Positions 1 through 10,849 of a stretch of 64,000 nucleotides of DNA are shown piece after piece. Position numbers and translations under genes: made by a program. A model generated the notes under the pieces. That model saw only the letters and a list, made by a program, of their open reading frames with translations. It was not told the DNA's origin and searched no databases. Every line of letters starts with the position of its first letter. Position 1 is the stretch's first letter. Source of the stretch: Acheta domesticus (taxonomy: Eukaryota > Arthropoda > Insecta > Orthoptera > Gryllidae); assembly GCA_031308135.1 (NCBI GenBank), contig JAHLJT010009419.1:32330869-32394868 (forward strand), in the 5' to 3' direction.

Positions 1-140
1 AGAAACGATTTCTGACATCAAAACGTAAGTGAATCTAGGTGTTACTGACTGCTTGATTGGGTGAAGATAAGATTTGTAAATTTAAATCTAATCAAGTGGT
101 TACCCTGTTTACACCAAAACCTGAGTCTCCTGGTTATAAC

Positions 141-824
141 TAGAGATCGGAAAAATATGTAGTATGAAATGTCAAAATATGCACATACATATGTAATGAA
201 AACAGTAAGAATATGTAATAAATATGTAAAATCGGATATAATATGTAATGTTTAAAATACTCTTATTAAAAACCATTTACATAGCAAGAAATTACATTTA
301 GAAAAACTCTTCACTTTACATCATACAACTTTCTCGTCAGTGGTAAAAGATTAATCTATTGTAATCCATTGTAGTTTAGCAGCCGGATTAATCATAACAG
401 AAGCTATCGCACAAACTGGCGAGATCTACGACCAGCAAATATAAACTGTAATATCTTCATCGAAGTGTTACAGGTTGGCTATCGCAAATTTTTCTCGGAA
501 ATTAAGGTTACAGATCATAAAACGCGGTGTCAATGATATTTTGGATACCTAGATTTCCCCAATAATGTAGGGAAAATGCTGATTTAAAAAACATCTTGTA
601 ATAAAAAATAGGGAATTGAATTGAAGAAAATTGATAACATAAGAAAATATATTGTGAAAACAGCAAAATATGTAAAATATGTAATAGAGTTCTAAATATG
701 TAAAATATGTAACGAAAAAATTCGATATTGTGTTAGGAGGGCGATGATTTGCCAAGATTCACAATTTTGAGAACGGTAAGTAGAAAGACAAAAAATATGT
801 AATTACATAAAAATCCGGTATCTA
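141..824. mobile_element. hAT-like non-autonomous DNA element with perfect 8-bp TSD
   Basis: The left end reads TAGAGATCGGAAAAATATGT and the right end, reverse-complemented, reads TAGATACCGGATTTTTATGT, giving imperfect inverted ends. The 8 bases before (133-140) and after (825-832) are identical, GTTATAAC, and fit the hAT target pattern nTnnnnAn. Both subterminal regions are crowded with ATATGTAA-type words (about 155-250 and 660-805), which could be transposase-binding sites. No transposase frame is visible in the 684 bp, so this is a non-autonomous copy. The perfect duplication indicates a fairly recent insertion. Superfamily assignment rests on TSD size and the TAG start. Confidence 0.8.
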
Positions 825-832
825 GTTATAAC

Positions 833-1204
833 AAACCCTGAGTACACCAAACCTCGACTGCTGTGAATGATGAACAACCTCATTGTACAGGCATTGTGGA
901 AGGCGCACTACTTCAATTGTTTTTGATCGTGTTCGGCACTCGAAACGAAAACGGGCAGATGCCTATAGGTCACTTATAGGTCACTTCGATCCTTTGTTAT
1001 AACACGTGAACAGAGTGTTTAAACTAGTAACTGCGATGTCTCTTAATTAAGCATTTCTGGGACCACTTTAGAATGGATTTTCTCTCTGCTCTCTATATGA
1101 AGACTTATTCCCATTCAGGTTGGCTGTAATCTGTGTACTTCCATGGCAACAAAAATAATGTATTTTTATTGATATATTTCTTATTACGTTCGATACGAGT
1201 TCTA
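833..1204. other. Unassigned AT-rich DNA
   Basis: No coding pattern, repeat or structured motif could be supported here. Confidence 0.5.
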
Positions 1205-2250
1205 TAAACACTGCATAACCTTACCTGAATGGAAAGAATCGTGGATAGAAGGGAAATGTGAAAACAGTTTAATTATGCTACATGTTCTCTTATGAAGGAA
1301 ATTGTGAGAGCGAATTATGAAAGGGAATATGGGAGGGAAATATGAAGAAACAAACCTAGTCAAGTTAACATATAATTAATTAGAAAATTAGTAAATCTGA
1401 ATCATTAAAAATAATTAAAAAATAAAATCTTGTGAGTACCACGGGTGTTAACCAGTTCTAATGATCTCGAACGACAAAAAAACCCTCAGGGCACAGGTCA
1501 TCGGGCTTTTTGTCAGCGCTCGAATCTTGGAACGCTCATAACGTCCTTGGATGTTATGCATGGCGAGCTGTACGAATCTTGACATCCCCGAATCTCACCG
1601 GCGTGGGTGGCGCATCCCAAAGCAGGAAGCGCGACGCCTGACCTCCGCTGCTCCGCCGTTAATGTGCATCCACTTCTCCGCGGTGATGCAACGCGCGCCG
1701 AGGGAGGGGAGGAGTCTCCGCGCGGTGATTTAAAGGTGCGTGGGAGGACACGCTAGTCAACACAGAGGAAAGCTCGAGGCTCAGGGAGAGATCATTGACC
1801 AACTGATCCCTCCGCATGCAACTAGCGAACCCTCCGGCGCGATCAAGAAAGAGCGATTGCGCTCTCCCTCCAACGCGAAGCGCACACCGTTAATGCGGGA
1901 GGGAGGTTGGAATAATAGTCATTTATGCAGCAAGGGCGTTCTAATGATCGAGAGTCGACGAAATGTCCGAGAGTTTTTAGCCCGACCGCTTTTTGTCGCC
2001 CGAGATCAGTAGAACCAGTTCACCGCCCATACATAATTTTATTTTTTACCTAATTTTATTGATTCAGATGTTCTTATTTACTAATTAACTAGCCGATAAC
2101 TTGATTCGGTTTGTCCTTTTCAAATTTACCTCCCATAATCTTCTATTCATAATTTCCTCCTATAAGATAACATGTAGCATCATTCAACTGTTTTCATATT
2201 TCCCTTATAATCACGATCCTTTCGATCCAGGTAAGTTATGCAGTGTATAT
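1205..2250. repeat. Long inverted-repeat (fold-back) element with GC-rich core
   Basis: The left arm, about 1205-1545, aligns with the reverse complement of about 1930-2250 over some 300 bp with scattered indels. Shared landmarks include ACTGCATAAC, GGGAAAT.TGAAAACAGTT, GCTACATGTT, CTGAATCA and a block around TGATCTCG..CGACAAAAA. The arms are diverged, roughly three quarters identical by eye, so the element is old. The outermost boundary and a target duplication could not be fixed. No transposase is visible. It could be a fold-back MITE or an inverted duplication of a larger element. Confidence 0.65.
1545..1930. other. GC-rich CpG-dense core between the inverted arms
   Basis: This block is clearly richer in GC and CpG than the arms. 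It contains two CCGTTAATG words, at about 1658 and 1888. Short open frames (1551-1733, 1740-2012) look like stop-codon depletion in GC-rich DNA and resemble no protein I know. Confidence 0.5.
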
Positions 2251-2734
2251 CGACCTCCGCGTCGAAGACCAGTAGCAAGCTATGACATATCAGTAAAAAA
2301 TAAAAAGATTTTAGTCAACTTGCATTGTTTAAAGTCAATTTGAGATCAGTTTCACAATAAGAGTGGTTAGAGAATTATAATAACCCATGGCTCACTATTA
2401 ACAACTAAATTCAGTTTCGTAATAAGAACTATTAAAAAGCATTTTATTCAATAATCCTTAGCTTCTTATCAATTACTTCAGCAGACTTTAGTCTATCACA
2501 TTTCTTATGATAAACAATTAAATGGTATCTAAAATTAGAGTACATTGGAATTATCATAAAATGAATAAATCGTTGTAAGGATATTCGTATCAATATATCT
2601 TGCGATATTATTTTGTACATAATTATTGCACGCCTTTGGATTTTCCACATCATCCAAATATTTCGATGCAGCGACGTCGCTCCTGGTAGAAAATCTTAAA
2701 AGGGGACGCTGAATGGCGAAAAGATATCTTGCGC
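2251..2734. other. Unassigned AT-rich DNA
   Basis: Nothing recognisable beyond weak continuation of the preceding inverted-repeat arm up to about 2310. Confidence 0.45.
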
Positions 2735-3095
2735 TGGTTCTCAGCGTCGAAAGTCGTAGCATTACCCTAACAAACGGGCAACGGACTGTCCTCAATCATT
2801 CTTGTTCCTTCCTCCTCCTCCTCTTCTCTTTCATGCACATTAACACTTACATGCACTACACAGTCGTACATTTCGGAAGGCTTAGAGATTGTCCCGGTAG
2901 GGCGATGCTCCGCCGGTGGAGATGTCTGGAGGGGGAAATATGGGAAGAGGACGTACTGGTCGGCACCTTTCCAGCCTCACGTTACAGCGGGGTAGGAAAT
3001 TCGCCTCCTCCCGGGGTATGCCACGCAATGCATTTACAGGACCAATAACATCAAAAGTCGAAATGCCTGAAATCAATGGTCACTTGCTCATTCAC
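2735..3095 (+). mobile_element. SINE family 1, 5'-truncated copy
   Basis: This matches the middle and 3' part of the SINE seen full-length at 20869-21431: the TACCCTAACAAACGGGC block at about 2760, the pyrimidine-rich stretch, the ACATGCACTACAC block, the GCTTAGAG.TTGTCCCGG block and the AATAACATCAAAA end. The tRNA-like head is absent. No clear target duplication was found. Confidence 0.75.
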
Positions 3096-4084
3096 TCACC
3101 CTCGAAAGCGTTGCATGATTCTTTGTTCCTTAGGTACTTTCCAATCCTGTCTCCAGAACCGGGTGTTAAAGAAATCTTTCCACTCAATCAAGGGTAAAGG
3201 TCATCCAGCAGTCCTCAAGTACGCGTGCATCCCTGCCATCCGTGCAAACGTGTTTGCAAAGAAAACGCGAGGTGTAGAAAGAAAGCTGAATAAGAGAGTT
3301 GGAGAATAAATAATATTTCACACCATACGCTGCATCTAAAAGTGCTCTCAATTTTAGCGAAATATCGGAGGCTGAACAAAGAAGTAGTGCAGGGAAAATA
3401 AACTGATCGTAAATAACTGTGAACAAGTATTTAAGGCAGATAATTTTAAATATATGTTACAATTACGTCACAAATAAAAAACGTCTTAGTTCTAGAATAT
3501 AACATTAAGAATTATTGCATCATTTCGAAATATTCGATGCTTGAATGATAGTATAAGACAGAAGTTTGTAAAGTATTAGCCAAGAATCACGTATGTAACA
3601 GATTAAATGTCTATTTCAGATGAGATGAAAATAACACTGTGCGATACATTTATTTATTTTCATTTCTTTATTTAATTAGTTGTCAACAACACAAGACAAA
3701 ATAATTTAAGTAAAATGAGCAAGAACGTAACATATTATCATGCTTATCCCATAGTTTTTTGTTCTGCATTTTTGAAGCATTTTAAACAGTACCTACCACA
3801 CTAGGGAAGACAAAAATTGTAAAACAAACCGAACAAGGCAAGGCGTGTGTTGGCAAGTGTGTTGACAAGTGAACTTTTGATTGTTATCATTGGTCAGTAA
3901 TAGAATAAAACATTGTTTCACGGGTCGTTTTGAACTTAAGGTTAAACACTTAGTAAACGTACCAGCAATAGCAACAAAAACACACAAAATTAACAGATCA
4001 AAACAAACACTCGCGATAAAACAGTAAAAAAAACAACAGAACAAGCAACAAAAACCAAAGAGCAGAACAAATTATCCACGAGGC
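3096..4084. other. Unassigned AT-rich DNA
   Basis: Several short open frames occur on both strands with no recognisable domain and no consistent codon pattern. No RNA gene or transposon end was seen. Confidence 0.5.
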
Positions 4085-4355
4085 GAAAGGAAAGGCCTTT
4101 TTGCCCCCGGGAGAGAGCGCTTCCGTCGCCGCTCCATGTTCGTTCGCCACCTGCGCCGCCGCCGGCAAGAAGCCCCGCCGCGCAGCGCCGCGCAGCTCGG
4201 AAGCGAGCGGCGGCCGCCCCGCCCCCCTCGGGCCGGCGCTTCCGGTACTCCCGCCGGCGGCGCGGGCGGCGGCGGCGGCGGTGGCGGCGGCGGACGACGC
4301 TCGCTTTCGCAGAGCGGCGCGAGCGAGAGGGAAGGAAAACAAGTGCCCACCAGCG
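4085..4355. other. CpG-rich island with (GGC)n tract
   Basis: This is a sharply bounded GC-rich island in AT-rich DNA, with a GGC/GCG triplet run at about 4252-4292. It is open in several frames on both strands (for example an Ala/Arg-rich 140-residue frame on the minus strand), as expected from GC-rich triplet DNA. It could be a CpG-island promoter or first exon of an unrecognised gene; no splice-linked coding exon was found. Confidence 0.55.
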
Positions 4356-4444
4356 GCGCAGTGTCGGGGCATGCTCCGATTAGTTGCATTCTTAGTTGGG
4401 ACATTTATAAATATAGACATTCGTAGCTATTTCATGTGTTTATT

Positions 4445-4670
4445 TTTCAATGATTCACATCTCATTTATTCATTCAATCGTTCATATTTCGTTTATTCTT
4501 TCATTCATTCACATTTCATATATTCTTTCATTCATTCACATTTCGTTTATTCTTTCATTCATTCACATTTCGTTTATTCTTTCATTCATTCACATTTCAT
4601 ATATTATTTCATTCATTCACATTTTATTTATAATTTCATTCATTCACACTTCAATTATTTAAACATTCAT
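4445..4670. repeat. 27-bp minisatellite (CATTCATTCACATTTC-type)
   Basis: About eight units of a 27-bp repeat combine a CATTCATTCACATTTC core with a variable TTTATT tail. Because 27 is a multiple of 3, one frame reads as a nine-residue Ser/His/Phe/Tyr repeat, which inflates an apparent 244-residue frame from 4101 to 4835. A poly-T run follows at about 4680. Confidence 0.85.
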
Positions 4671-4699
4671 TCGAATTTCTTTTTTTTTTTTTTTGCTTT

Positions 4700-5428
4700 T
4701 ACATTTTATGTATGCATTTCTATTTCTAGTTGTCATTCAATCCATTTATTGCTGTATTCATTAGCATATTGCCAATCTCATGACGGATGTGGACATCTCA
4801 CGGAAGAGATCATTAACATACTGGCTCAATCATGACGTAATAAATGAAGTTTGGATAATATTAATAACGATATGTAATTGGCTCCAAATTTCTTCGATGA
4901 CATTCATGCATTTTGCAAGATTCAAACTCGCCTGGCCTTCGTTATTCTCAGCGCAATTTTTGCCAAATTCACTTGTGCCATTTGGGATCACGATTCATTA
5001 GGAAGCGCAGAGTGTTTAGTAGTGCCCAGCATTGGAAACAACCGTTTAACTCGCATTAGATTATCCTTATAATACAGGTTTCCGTTTTACAGATGAATAG
5101 CGCAGGTACAGTTCGGCGGTGTTGTCTTTTTTGTTCGCAGAACGACAGAAAGGTAACTTTCAACGTCAGATTCTCAAGGTAGCACACTTACAAACAAGAA
5201 TAGTTTCGTCAATAAACTATTATTCCTACTTCTTTTTTTCAGCTTGATATTCTAGAGCATCCACTGCAACAAAGTATTACACACCACGAGTAGTTAAAGG
5301 TGCGCCCTGAATGATAGAACGGTTCACCAAAATTCCCAATATTAGAGATATCTAGCTTTGGTGTCAGAATCTTTAAGTTTCAATTCTGAGTTTTTAACTC
5401 TGCATTTCATATTCAGTAAAATAAAGAT
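4700..5428. other. Unassigned AT-rich DNA
   Basis: No feature could be supported. Two overlapping short frames at 4780-5072 show no known motif. Confidence 0.45.
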
Positions 5429-5640
5429 GTGGGAAGATTGTTGAAGAAATTTAAATTTTGTAGATTGATACCAACAACACTCGTCCAGTTGTATAATCTA
5501 TCTCACAAAATAAATTTAGGACTGCGGAGAACGGATGTCGGGAAATTCTCTTTCATAAATCAAATGATAACGCAATGGAATAAATTACCTGCAAAAACCT
5601 TTGAACCCTTTCCTCGCAGTCTCTAACAGTTTGAGAAATT
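5429..5640 (+). pseudogene. LINE reverse-transcriptase ORF, extreme C-terminal remnant
   Basis: The frame around 5510-5640 reads LRRTDVGKFSFINQMITQWN followed by KLPAKTF and FPRSL. This matches the C-terminal tail pattern of Jockey-type arthropod non-LTR retrotransposon polymerases (RT.DVGKYSF.NR.I..WN.LPAE...FP), known to me from the family rather than searched. Only this tail is present; the endonuclease and catalytic RT domains are missing, consistent with 5' truncation at insertion. The following sequence to about 6030 is plausible LINE 3' UTR. Confidence 0.7.
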
Positions 5641-6030
5641 AATTTAGGGTATTTTTATATTTATGAGGGCCTTAACCAATAATATTAGGTGTCGTGCAGT
5701 GTAGAGCACAGAAATAATGAAGAAGTGTTTTTAGGTGTTATATTGAAGTGAAGTGCAGTAAAGTGAAGGACAGTGCAGTGGCGTCATAACTGTATAAACA
5801 TTCAGTGCGTATTTAGATTATAGACATTTCTTCTTCATATAATTTAATGTTTTATGAATTATCAGTTTGTATATTATTATTATTTTAATATTACCATTAT
5901 TACTATGGAATTTGCATGAAATTATATTACCTCATTTATGTAATTAACTGTCACCAGTTATACCCAATGGCAGTGTAAATAATTTTATCTTACCTATCTT
6001 ATACTCCTAATTTCGAATTTACGCATAAAA
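5641..6030 (+). mobile_element. Probable 3' UTR of the truncated LINE
   Basis: AT-rich sequence directly follows the RT C-terminal remnant and contains short GAAGTG/GCAGTG-type repeats at 5735-5785. The end at about 6030 is a guess from the TAAAATAAAGG context; no poly-A tail or target duplication was confirmed. Confidence 0.35.
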
Positions 6031-6372
6031 TAAAGGAAAACTGTGGTCATGTGAGAGGTTTCAATGATTTTGTTAGATACTCAGGAAGACTGAAAAAACA
6101 CAAAAACAATAAATCAGTTTCGGTTTTGACAGAAAATGTAACTATTTGATTACGTTAAAAACATAATTTCTCCTACGTGATGTTACGACTATATTCTCAT
6201 ACACAGTGCTCATACATATTGCTTGCTACACAGCTGAACTGCTTGGCGCACTCAAACAATGATGAAGAAAGAAGCTTCAGCTTTTACATGTGCCGTTTTA
6301 GAACAGCCAATTTTTTCTGTTCTATGACCCGCATATACGATAGCAGAATTTTTGCTGCCGCAGGTCACTATG

Positions 6373-6398
6373 CATTCTTGCACGATGGTGCAAGAATG
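6373..6398. other. Perfect 11-bp hairpin
   Basis: CATTCTTGCAC, a GATG loop, then GTGCAAGAATG: a perfect 11-bp stem with a 4-base loop. No T-run follows and the context is eukaryotic, so a bacterial-type terminator is not implied. It may be part of an unrecognised repeat. Confidence 0.7.
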
Positions 6399-6532
6399 AT
6401 GAAAATAAGATGCGACTGAGTACTGGTGTACGAGTAATGTGAAGTGTAATATTATGTAATTGACGAGAGTACTAATGTACATAATTATACAACTTGTAAA
6501 TAGTATGAATTTTAACCTATATTTCTTGAGCC

Positions 6533-6572
6533 TGATGATGAGGCGAACTGTCCTCGAAACGTCGTAAAAAAT
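6533..6572 (+). other. Hammerhead-core-like motif at a retroelement-type 3' end
   Basis: CTGATGA is followed by a GAGG...CCTC stem and then GAAACGTC, the order of conserved hammerhead ribozyme core elements (CUGANGA, stem II, GAAA, NUH). An extra T lies between the core and stem II, and stem I is not obvious, so activity is doubtful. This type of 3' tail is common in arthropod Penelope and LINE elements. Confidence 0.3.
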
Positions 6573-6813
6573 GTAAAAAGAATATTGAAGAATAAATGTG
6601 TTTAATTCTTTAATGAGACTAATGTGTTGTCTGTAATCAAAATGATGAAGCAGTTTAACCTATAAAAGTATACTACGAGAAGACAACGAAATTGAAGGAT
6701 TCTGAAAATGCAGGTCACTAGTATAGTTTATTTATTTAAAAATTTTGCTCAGAAACAAAAAGAGCTGATGCAAAGGCAAGATTATGTAATCGTATTCCGT
6801 GATGGCGACTGAA

Positions 6814-6996
6814 TTGATTGATTGATTGATTGATTGTTAGTGATTCCGGGCGATTGATTGTTAGTGACTGATCACATACTAAGGTCATTAATCCCGTAAG
6901 TGTAGAGCACGTTTCCCTCGGTCGGTCGGTGGTCTTTCCCCGCCGGAAGGCGAGATCCGGCGCCGACCTACCGTCGGCTAGCGACCACGTATCTCC
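6814..6996 (-). mobile_element. SINE family 1, 5'-truncated, with 14-bp TSD
   Basis: Read on the minus strand this is the 3' part of SINE family 1: the CTAGCCGAC.GTAGGTCGGCGCC block, the ATCTCGCC.TCC.GCGGGGA block, the ACTTACGGGA.TAATGACC block and an (ATCA)n tail. It is flanked by perfect 14-bp duplications TGATGGCGACTGAA at 6800-6813 and 6997-7010. A truncated copy with intact duplications shows that truncation happened at insertion, as in target-primed reverse transcription. Confidence 0.85.
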
Positions 6997-7010
6997 TGAT
7001 GGCGACTGAA

Positions 7011-7225
7011 GATACCGGCAAACCTGAAGGATCAAATTAAGCGAATTGCTTTCGCGAGGTGGGGGCGGTGGCAAGTGTCGCGGCCGCTGTGGCGCAGGTG
7101 AAAGGGCTTCTGGCGGTGAACTTGACAGCGCCATCGGCCTCGAGCTGTCCGCCGGGCGCCGCCCCCTCCCTCTGCCCCAACCGCCGTCGTCGCCGGTGCC
7201 GGAGCCGTTCACCAAGACCCACCGG
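7011..7225. other. GC-rich island
   Basis: A GC-rich, CpG-rich block is open in several frames on both strands (a 168-residue minus-strand frame spans 6736-7242 across the SINE). No known protein domain is visible. Possible CpG island or exon of an unknown gene. Confidence 0.45.
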
Positions 7226-7239
7226 CTTCCTGGCAGAGA

Positions 7240-7532
7240 CACGGTGTAAGAGATATAGGTGGGTTCACTCCCGGTCTAAATCTGAAGCTAATGTGAGGCT
7301 AGTTCTCACAGTTCTCGCTATGTAAGCGCTGCGAACGACTTGGGCATTTTTGGGACAAGATGGTGATCCATTTAATAGCGTTGTAACCTCTGGTGAAAGC
7401 CACTAAATCGCGAGACGCCATCATGAATGCCCAACTCGACCGTACGGATAAGCGAGGAACTAGCCTCAAACTGGCTTCAAAAATTTTGTCCAAAAGGCGG
7501 CTAGTTGACACACCTATATATCTTACACCGTG
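7240..7532. mobile_element. Fold-back MITE with 14-bp perfect direct repeats
   Basis: Inverted ends begin CACGGTGTAAGA and end TCTTACACCGTG, 21 of 22 terminal bases pairing. The pairing continues inward through GAGGCTAGTT and CGA.TTGGGCATT blocks almost to the centre, so the whole 293 bp is a near-complete fold-back. Identical CTTCCTGGCAGAGA lies immediately outside at 7226-7239 and 7533-7546. A 14-bp duplication is longer than the usual size for the common cut-and-paste superfamilies. The CACGGTG start recalls Transib/RAG-type CAC ends, but those make 5-bp duplications. Confidence 0.8.
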
Positions 7533-7639
7533 CTTCCTGGCAGAGAGAAGGCGATTCGGGAATCAGAATGGAACGAGTCACTTTTTGTGGGATGAGTTTA
7601 CGGGGTGTCAAGGGAGGGAATAAGCTAACTTCGGAAATA

Positions 7640-8127
7640 AGCTAAGTCAGTTATAAGCATATTTTGTCCTTCGTGATTTCGAATGGCTGAACTGCAATAG
7701 GCACTCATGTTGGTTTGCAAAAATACTTTCTTTGCAAACATTTGCGTCTCAAAAACATGTAAACACTCCAGAAACATGTAAATTGTTTATTACTTACAAA
7801 AGAAGTTAATATATTTGTTCAGAAAGAAACATTAACACAGAAAGAAAAATTAACACAGAAAAAAGAAAGAAATTTCACCCAACTTACACAATTCAATTGC
7901 TTTTTTTTATTTCTGTGTTAAGTTTTCTTTGTGAACAAATGTATTCATTTCTTTTGTAAGTAATAAACAATTCACATTTTTCTGGAGAATTTATGTTGCT
8001 GAAATTCAAATGTTTGCATAGAAAGTATTTTTTTCAAACCAACGTTTGAGTGCTTATTGTCTTTGCTATTCGAAATCTCGAAGGAGCTTATTAGACAAAA
8101 AAAGATTAAAATCGACTTAAGAGCTTG
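7640..8127. mobile_element. Fold-back MITE, AT-rich arms
   Basis: The left arm (about 7640-7850) pairs with the right arm (about 7905-8127). Matching blocks include CTTCG.GATTTCGAAT, GCACTCA..GTTGGTTTG, AAATACTTTCT, CAAACATTTG, AATTGTTTATTACTTACAAA and GTTAA..CAGAAA. Identity looks about 80 percent. No internal gene. Exact ends and target duplication could not be set with confidence. Confidence 0.7.
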
Positions 8128-9763
8128 TTTTTAAAGTTTAGTTGTTTCCTCCCTGGCCAATGTATGTCGGCCGTTATGCATTGGCGTTTAAATTTTCGCG
8201 TAAAAACGCGTGGATCGCATTTTTATCATGACAACTCAAGGTCTCTGGAGATCGATTTCTTGGAAACCAGAAACCAAGTTCTGCAGTGGCCTTCCGCCGG
8301 TAAATACTTTTTCAGGGTTTCTCTCAATGAACCCTATAAATTACGAGAGTAATAACGAGGAAATTTGATTCAATACATCAAAAACTCTTAAGGCAGCTAC
8401 ATGCGGTCTTGTGTTACCTCTGGATTCCAATATATGTGAATATTTTCTTAAATTTTAATGACTATGTGTTCTCAAGAGGGCGAAAAACTTCTATACAAGA
8501 CTTTCATATTTATCGACACAATATATCTTCAACATGGAATTGCACCATATATCCTTGAACGAAGTAGATGAGCGTTAGCCGAACAATGAAACAATAAGCT
8601 GTGGGTGTATCTCAACCTAGCCAGGCACGGTTGAGAAAGCTATATTTACGCGCTCTCAAGAACAATAAGGAAAAGATGATAGCTCTTCGAAGAATAACAG
8701 CTCTTGTGCAACGACGAAATCATATGTCATAGAATAACAAAGTGGTGACTACGCATTCAAGACTGCGCACAAATAAATATTTACGCAGCAACGTGTGAAG
8801 AGGTGTGCGAAGTATAATAATTTGCAAAGGAAAGAGAACTAAACACCTATCAACATTAATCACGAATGCTTGAATCAAATGGACCACAAAAATGTAAGAC
8901 ACTTGACGTAATCGTTTTCACACATAATGCGCAATAACTTTCACTTGTGTATGCCACTGTAAAAGCAAAAGGAATCATCAAAACATTTCGCAGAAATTGC
9001 CTATTCTTGAAAGGCGGCTCGGGAAAAATGTTACCATTTCAAGAACAACTGAAGTTATTTGAGTTATTAGAATACAATGGACACATTTTCTTGACAATAA
9101 TTACAAATAAATGGTAAATATGTGTTCTTGTGTGTTCATATGTTTCAAGTCATAATGTAATAAAATACACTCTCCACTTAAAATATTGGTTATAAAGATT
9201 GTTAATTCGTATAATTAATCTCAAAAATCGATATATCATGTACCTACTTCAAACACTGAAAAAAGTACAATATGTTAGGAATTGCGGTACAAAATGATCA
9301 TTTTTTGGCTTGAATAAGTAATAGTCATAACCAGAAATTAATTTACTTAAAAATTTAGTTAAAAATCGTTTCATTACTCTTCATAATTTTATTCAAAATC
9401 AATGTAGGTTTCACCAGGTGCACTTTCGTGTGTTTTCATGAAAATAAGGTATACAAGTGGGGAAAGTAAGTAAACAAGTTCAGCAAATAACTACCTCTTT
9501 CCTTTATAGTTGTTTAAAAGTTGTCGCTAGCCAGATGTTTCTCTGAAGAACGACAAAGAACGAAAGTTTCCCTCTAAAACACTTGCGATCTTTACCGGCC
9601 GTTTCCTCGCTGATCCAAACTTATCTTCTAACTGATCGATTCAGGAGGTTGCTCTCGCGTCTGCACTCTCTTGCTACCACATTTTTAGAGCATTCTTTGT
9701 GCATGATTTGATTATAATCTCCAATTTTGAGTAAACATTGTTCGATGAAATAAAGTGCGTGTC
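8128..9763. other. Unassigned AT-rich DNA
   Basis: Short frames at 8125-8352 and 8720-8902 have no recognisable motif. No repeat family or RNA gene was identified. Confidence 0.45.
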
Positions 9764-10520
9764 TTTTTACTTTCTCGCCTTACGAATACTTCGTAAGAAG
9801 AGAAAGTTATGTAATCGTGCGGCGGAAAACGGAGAATTTTCGCCAGAAAATCTCCTATAGCAGGGGTCTGGTGACAGAAAAGTGGATAAAACCTGTTGCT
9901 AAATTTAGAAAAAAAATCCTCTATCTCGTGGTGTAGTCAAAATCCATGATTTGTTGCTTCTTCATACTTCAAAATCGATTGACGGCATTCCGTCCGTCTG
10001 TCCGTCTGTCCGACTGTCCGTCTGTGGTCAACGCTAGCGCCTAAACCGTTCGGTCGATTTTCTTCAAAATTGATATTCCACGATGATTTTGACTCGTCTC
10101 AAGGCCTCTTGAATTTGAAACCGATATCTTAGTATTTGAGGATACTTTACATGAAGCCCATTTTGAGATTTTATGAATTAAAAGAAATGGCTCCAAATTT
10201 TTTGATTATATTTTGTTGTTGAATAGTGCGAAAAACGTTGAAGGGAATGACGTAGGCATCATTTTCGTTGATAGGACCTATTTTTCGAAAATTGCAAAAA
10301 ACTGTTTAAAAACGGTAAAATTGAAGATAGAGATTTTCGCCTAAGACAAAGTCGGTTGTACAAACTTAGCACTTCAAATAAGGTCATGTACCATTTTTTG
10401 GAAAAACGAATAGTTTCTGCGTAAATTGCGATTCAAATTTACAAAAAAAATCTCAAAAACCGCTCCAAATTTTTTCTTTAAATTTTCTGCACGTGTGTAA
10501 GAAGGGAAGGTAAATATATT
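9764..10520 (+). repeat. AT-rich dispersed family, copy with intact 5' hairpin
   Basis: It starts TTTTACTTTCTCG, then a hairpin (stem CTTACGAA/TTCGTAAG, 9779-9797), then AGAGAAAGTTATGTAATC. A (CCGTCTGT)n stretch (about 9988-10025), GGTCAACGCTAGCGCCTAAACC, and a long AT-rich body with GCTCCAAATTTTT and TTTTCGAAAATTGCAAA phrases follow. The same order of landmarks recurs at 40376, 58068 and 59241. No transposase or terminal inverted repeat is visible. Confidence 0.7.
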
Positions 10521-10735
10521 AATAAACTAGAGGTGCTATAGAATGGCACACACTTTCTCGCAGTAGTTATTTTCCAAATGCCGATCATCCGATAAATTAT
10601 GTGGAGTAAACAGTTCACCACTGCCTTTCTTGGTCATGATTTTTGAAAGATATGTTTTTCGCATGTTGACAATTACCGGCTTCGTAATGATAGAACTGAT
10701 ACAAGTACGTTTTGACTGAAATATAAGCAGTTGTT

Positions 10736-10830
10736 CCGCAAGTCGGTTTCGTAGCGCGGTTGGTTGATGCTCCTTCGCGTTGTGATTTTCAATAAGGAAG
10801 GTACCGGGTTCGATCCCCCGAGGGGAGTTT
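10736..10830 (+). mobile_element. tRNA-like sequence, probable SINE head or tRNA pseudogene
   Basis: An A-box-like TAGCGCGGTTGG and a good B-box GGTTCGATCCCC are spaced as in a tRNA. Acceptor-stem pairing is poor and the anticodon arm is not convincing, so a functional tRNA is unlikely. The following 100 bp could be a SINE body, but no second copy was seen. Confidence 0.4.
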
Positions 10831-10849
10831 TAATTTGATGAATGTGATG

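Larger units (their letters stand above)
6031..6799. other. Unassigned AT-rich DNA with small structured motifs
   Basis: No gene is recognisable. It contains a perfect hairpin (6373-6398) and a hammerhead-like tail motif (6533-6572), listed separately. Confidence 0.45.

Noticed and set aside
4101..4835. 244-residue frame joining an Ala/Arg-rich part to a Ser/His/Phe repeat
   Set aside because: It is a GC-rich triplet island fused by chance to a 27-bp minisatellite; there is no recognisable protein.
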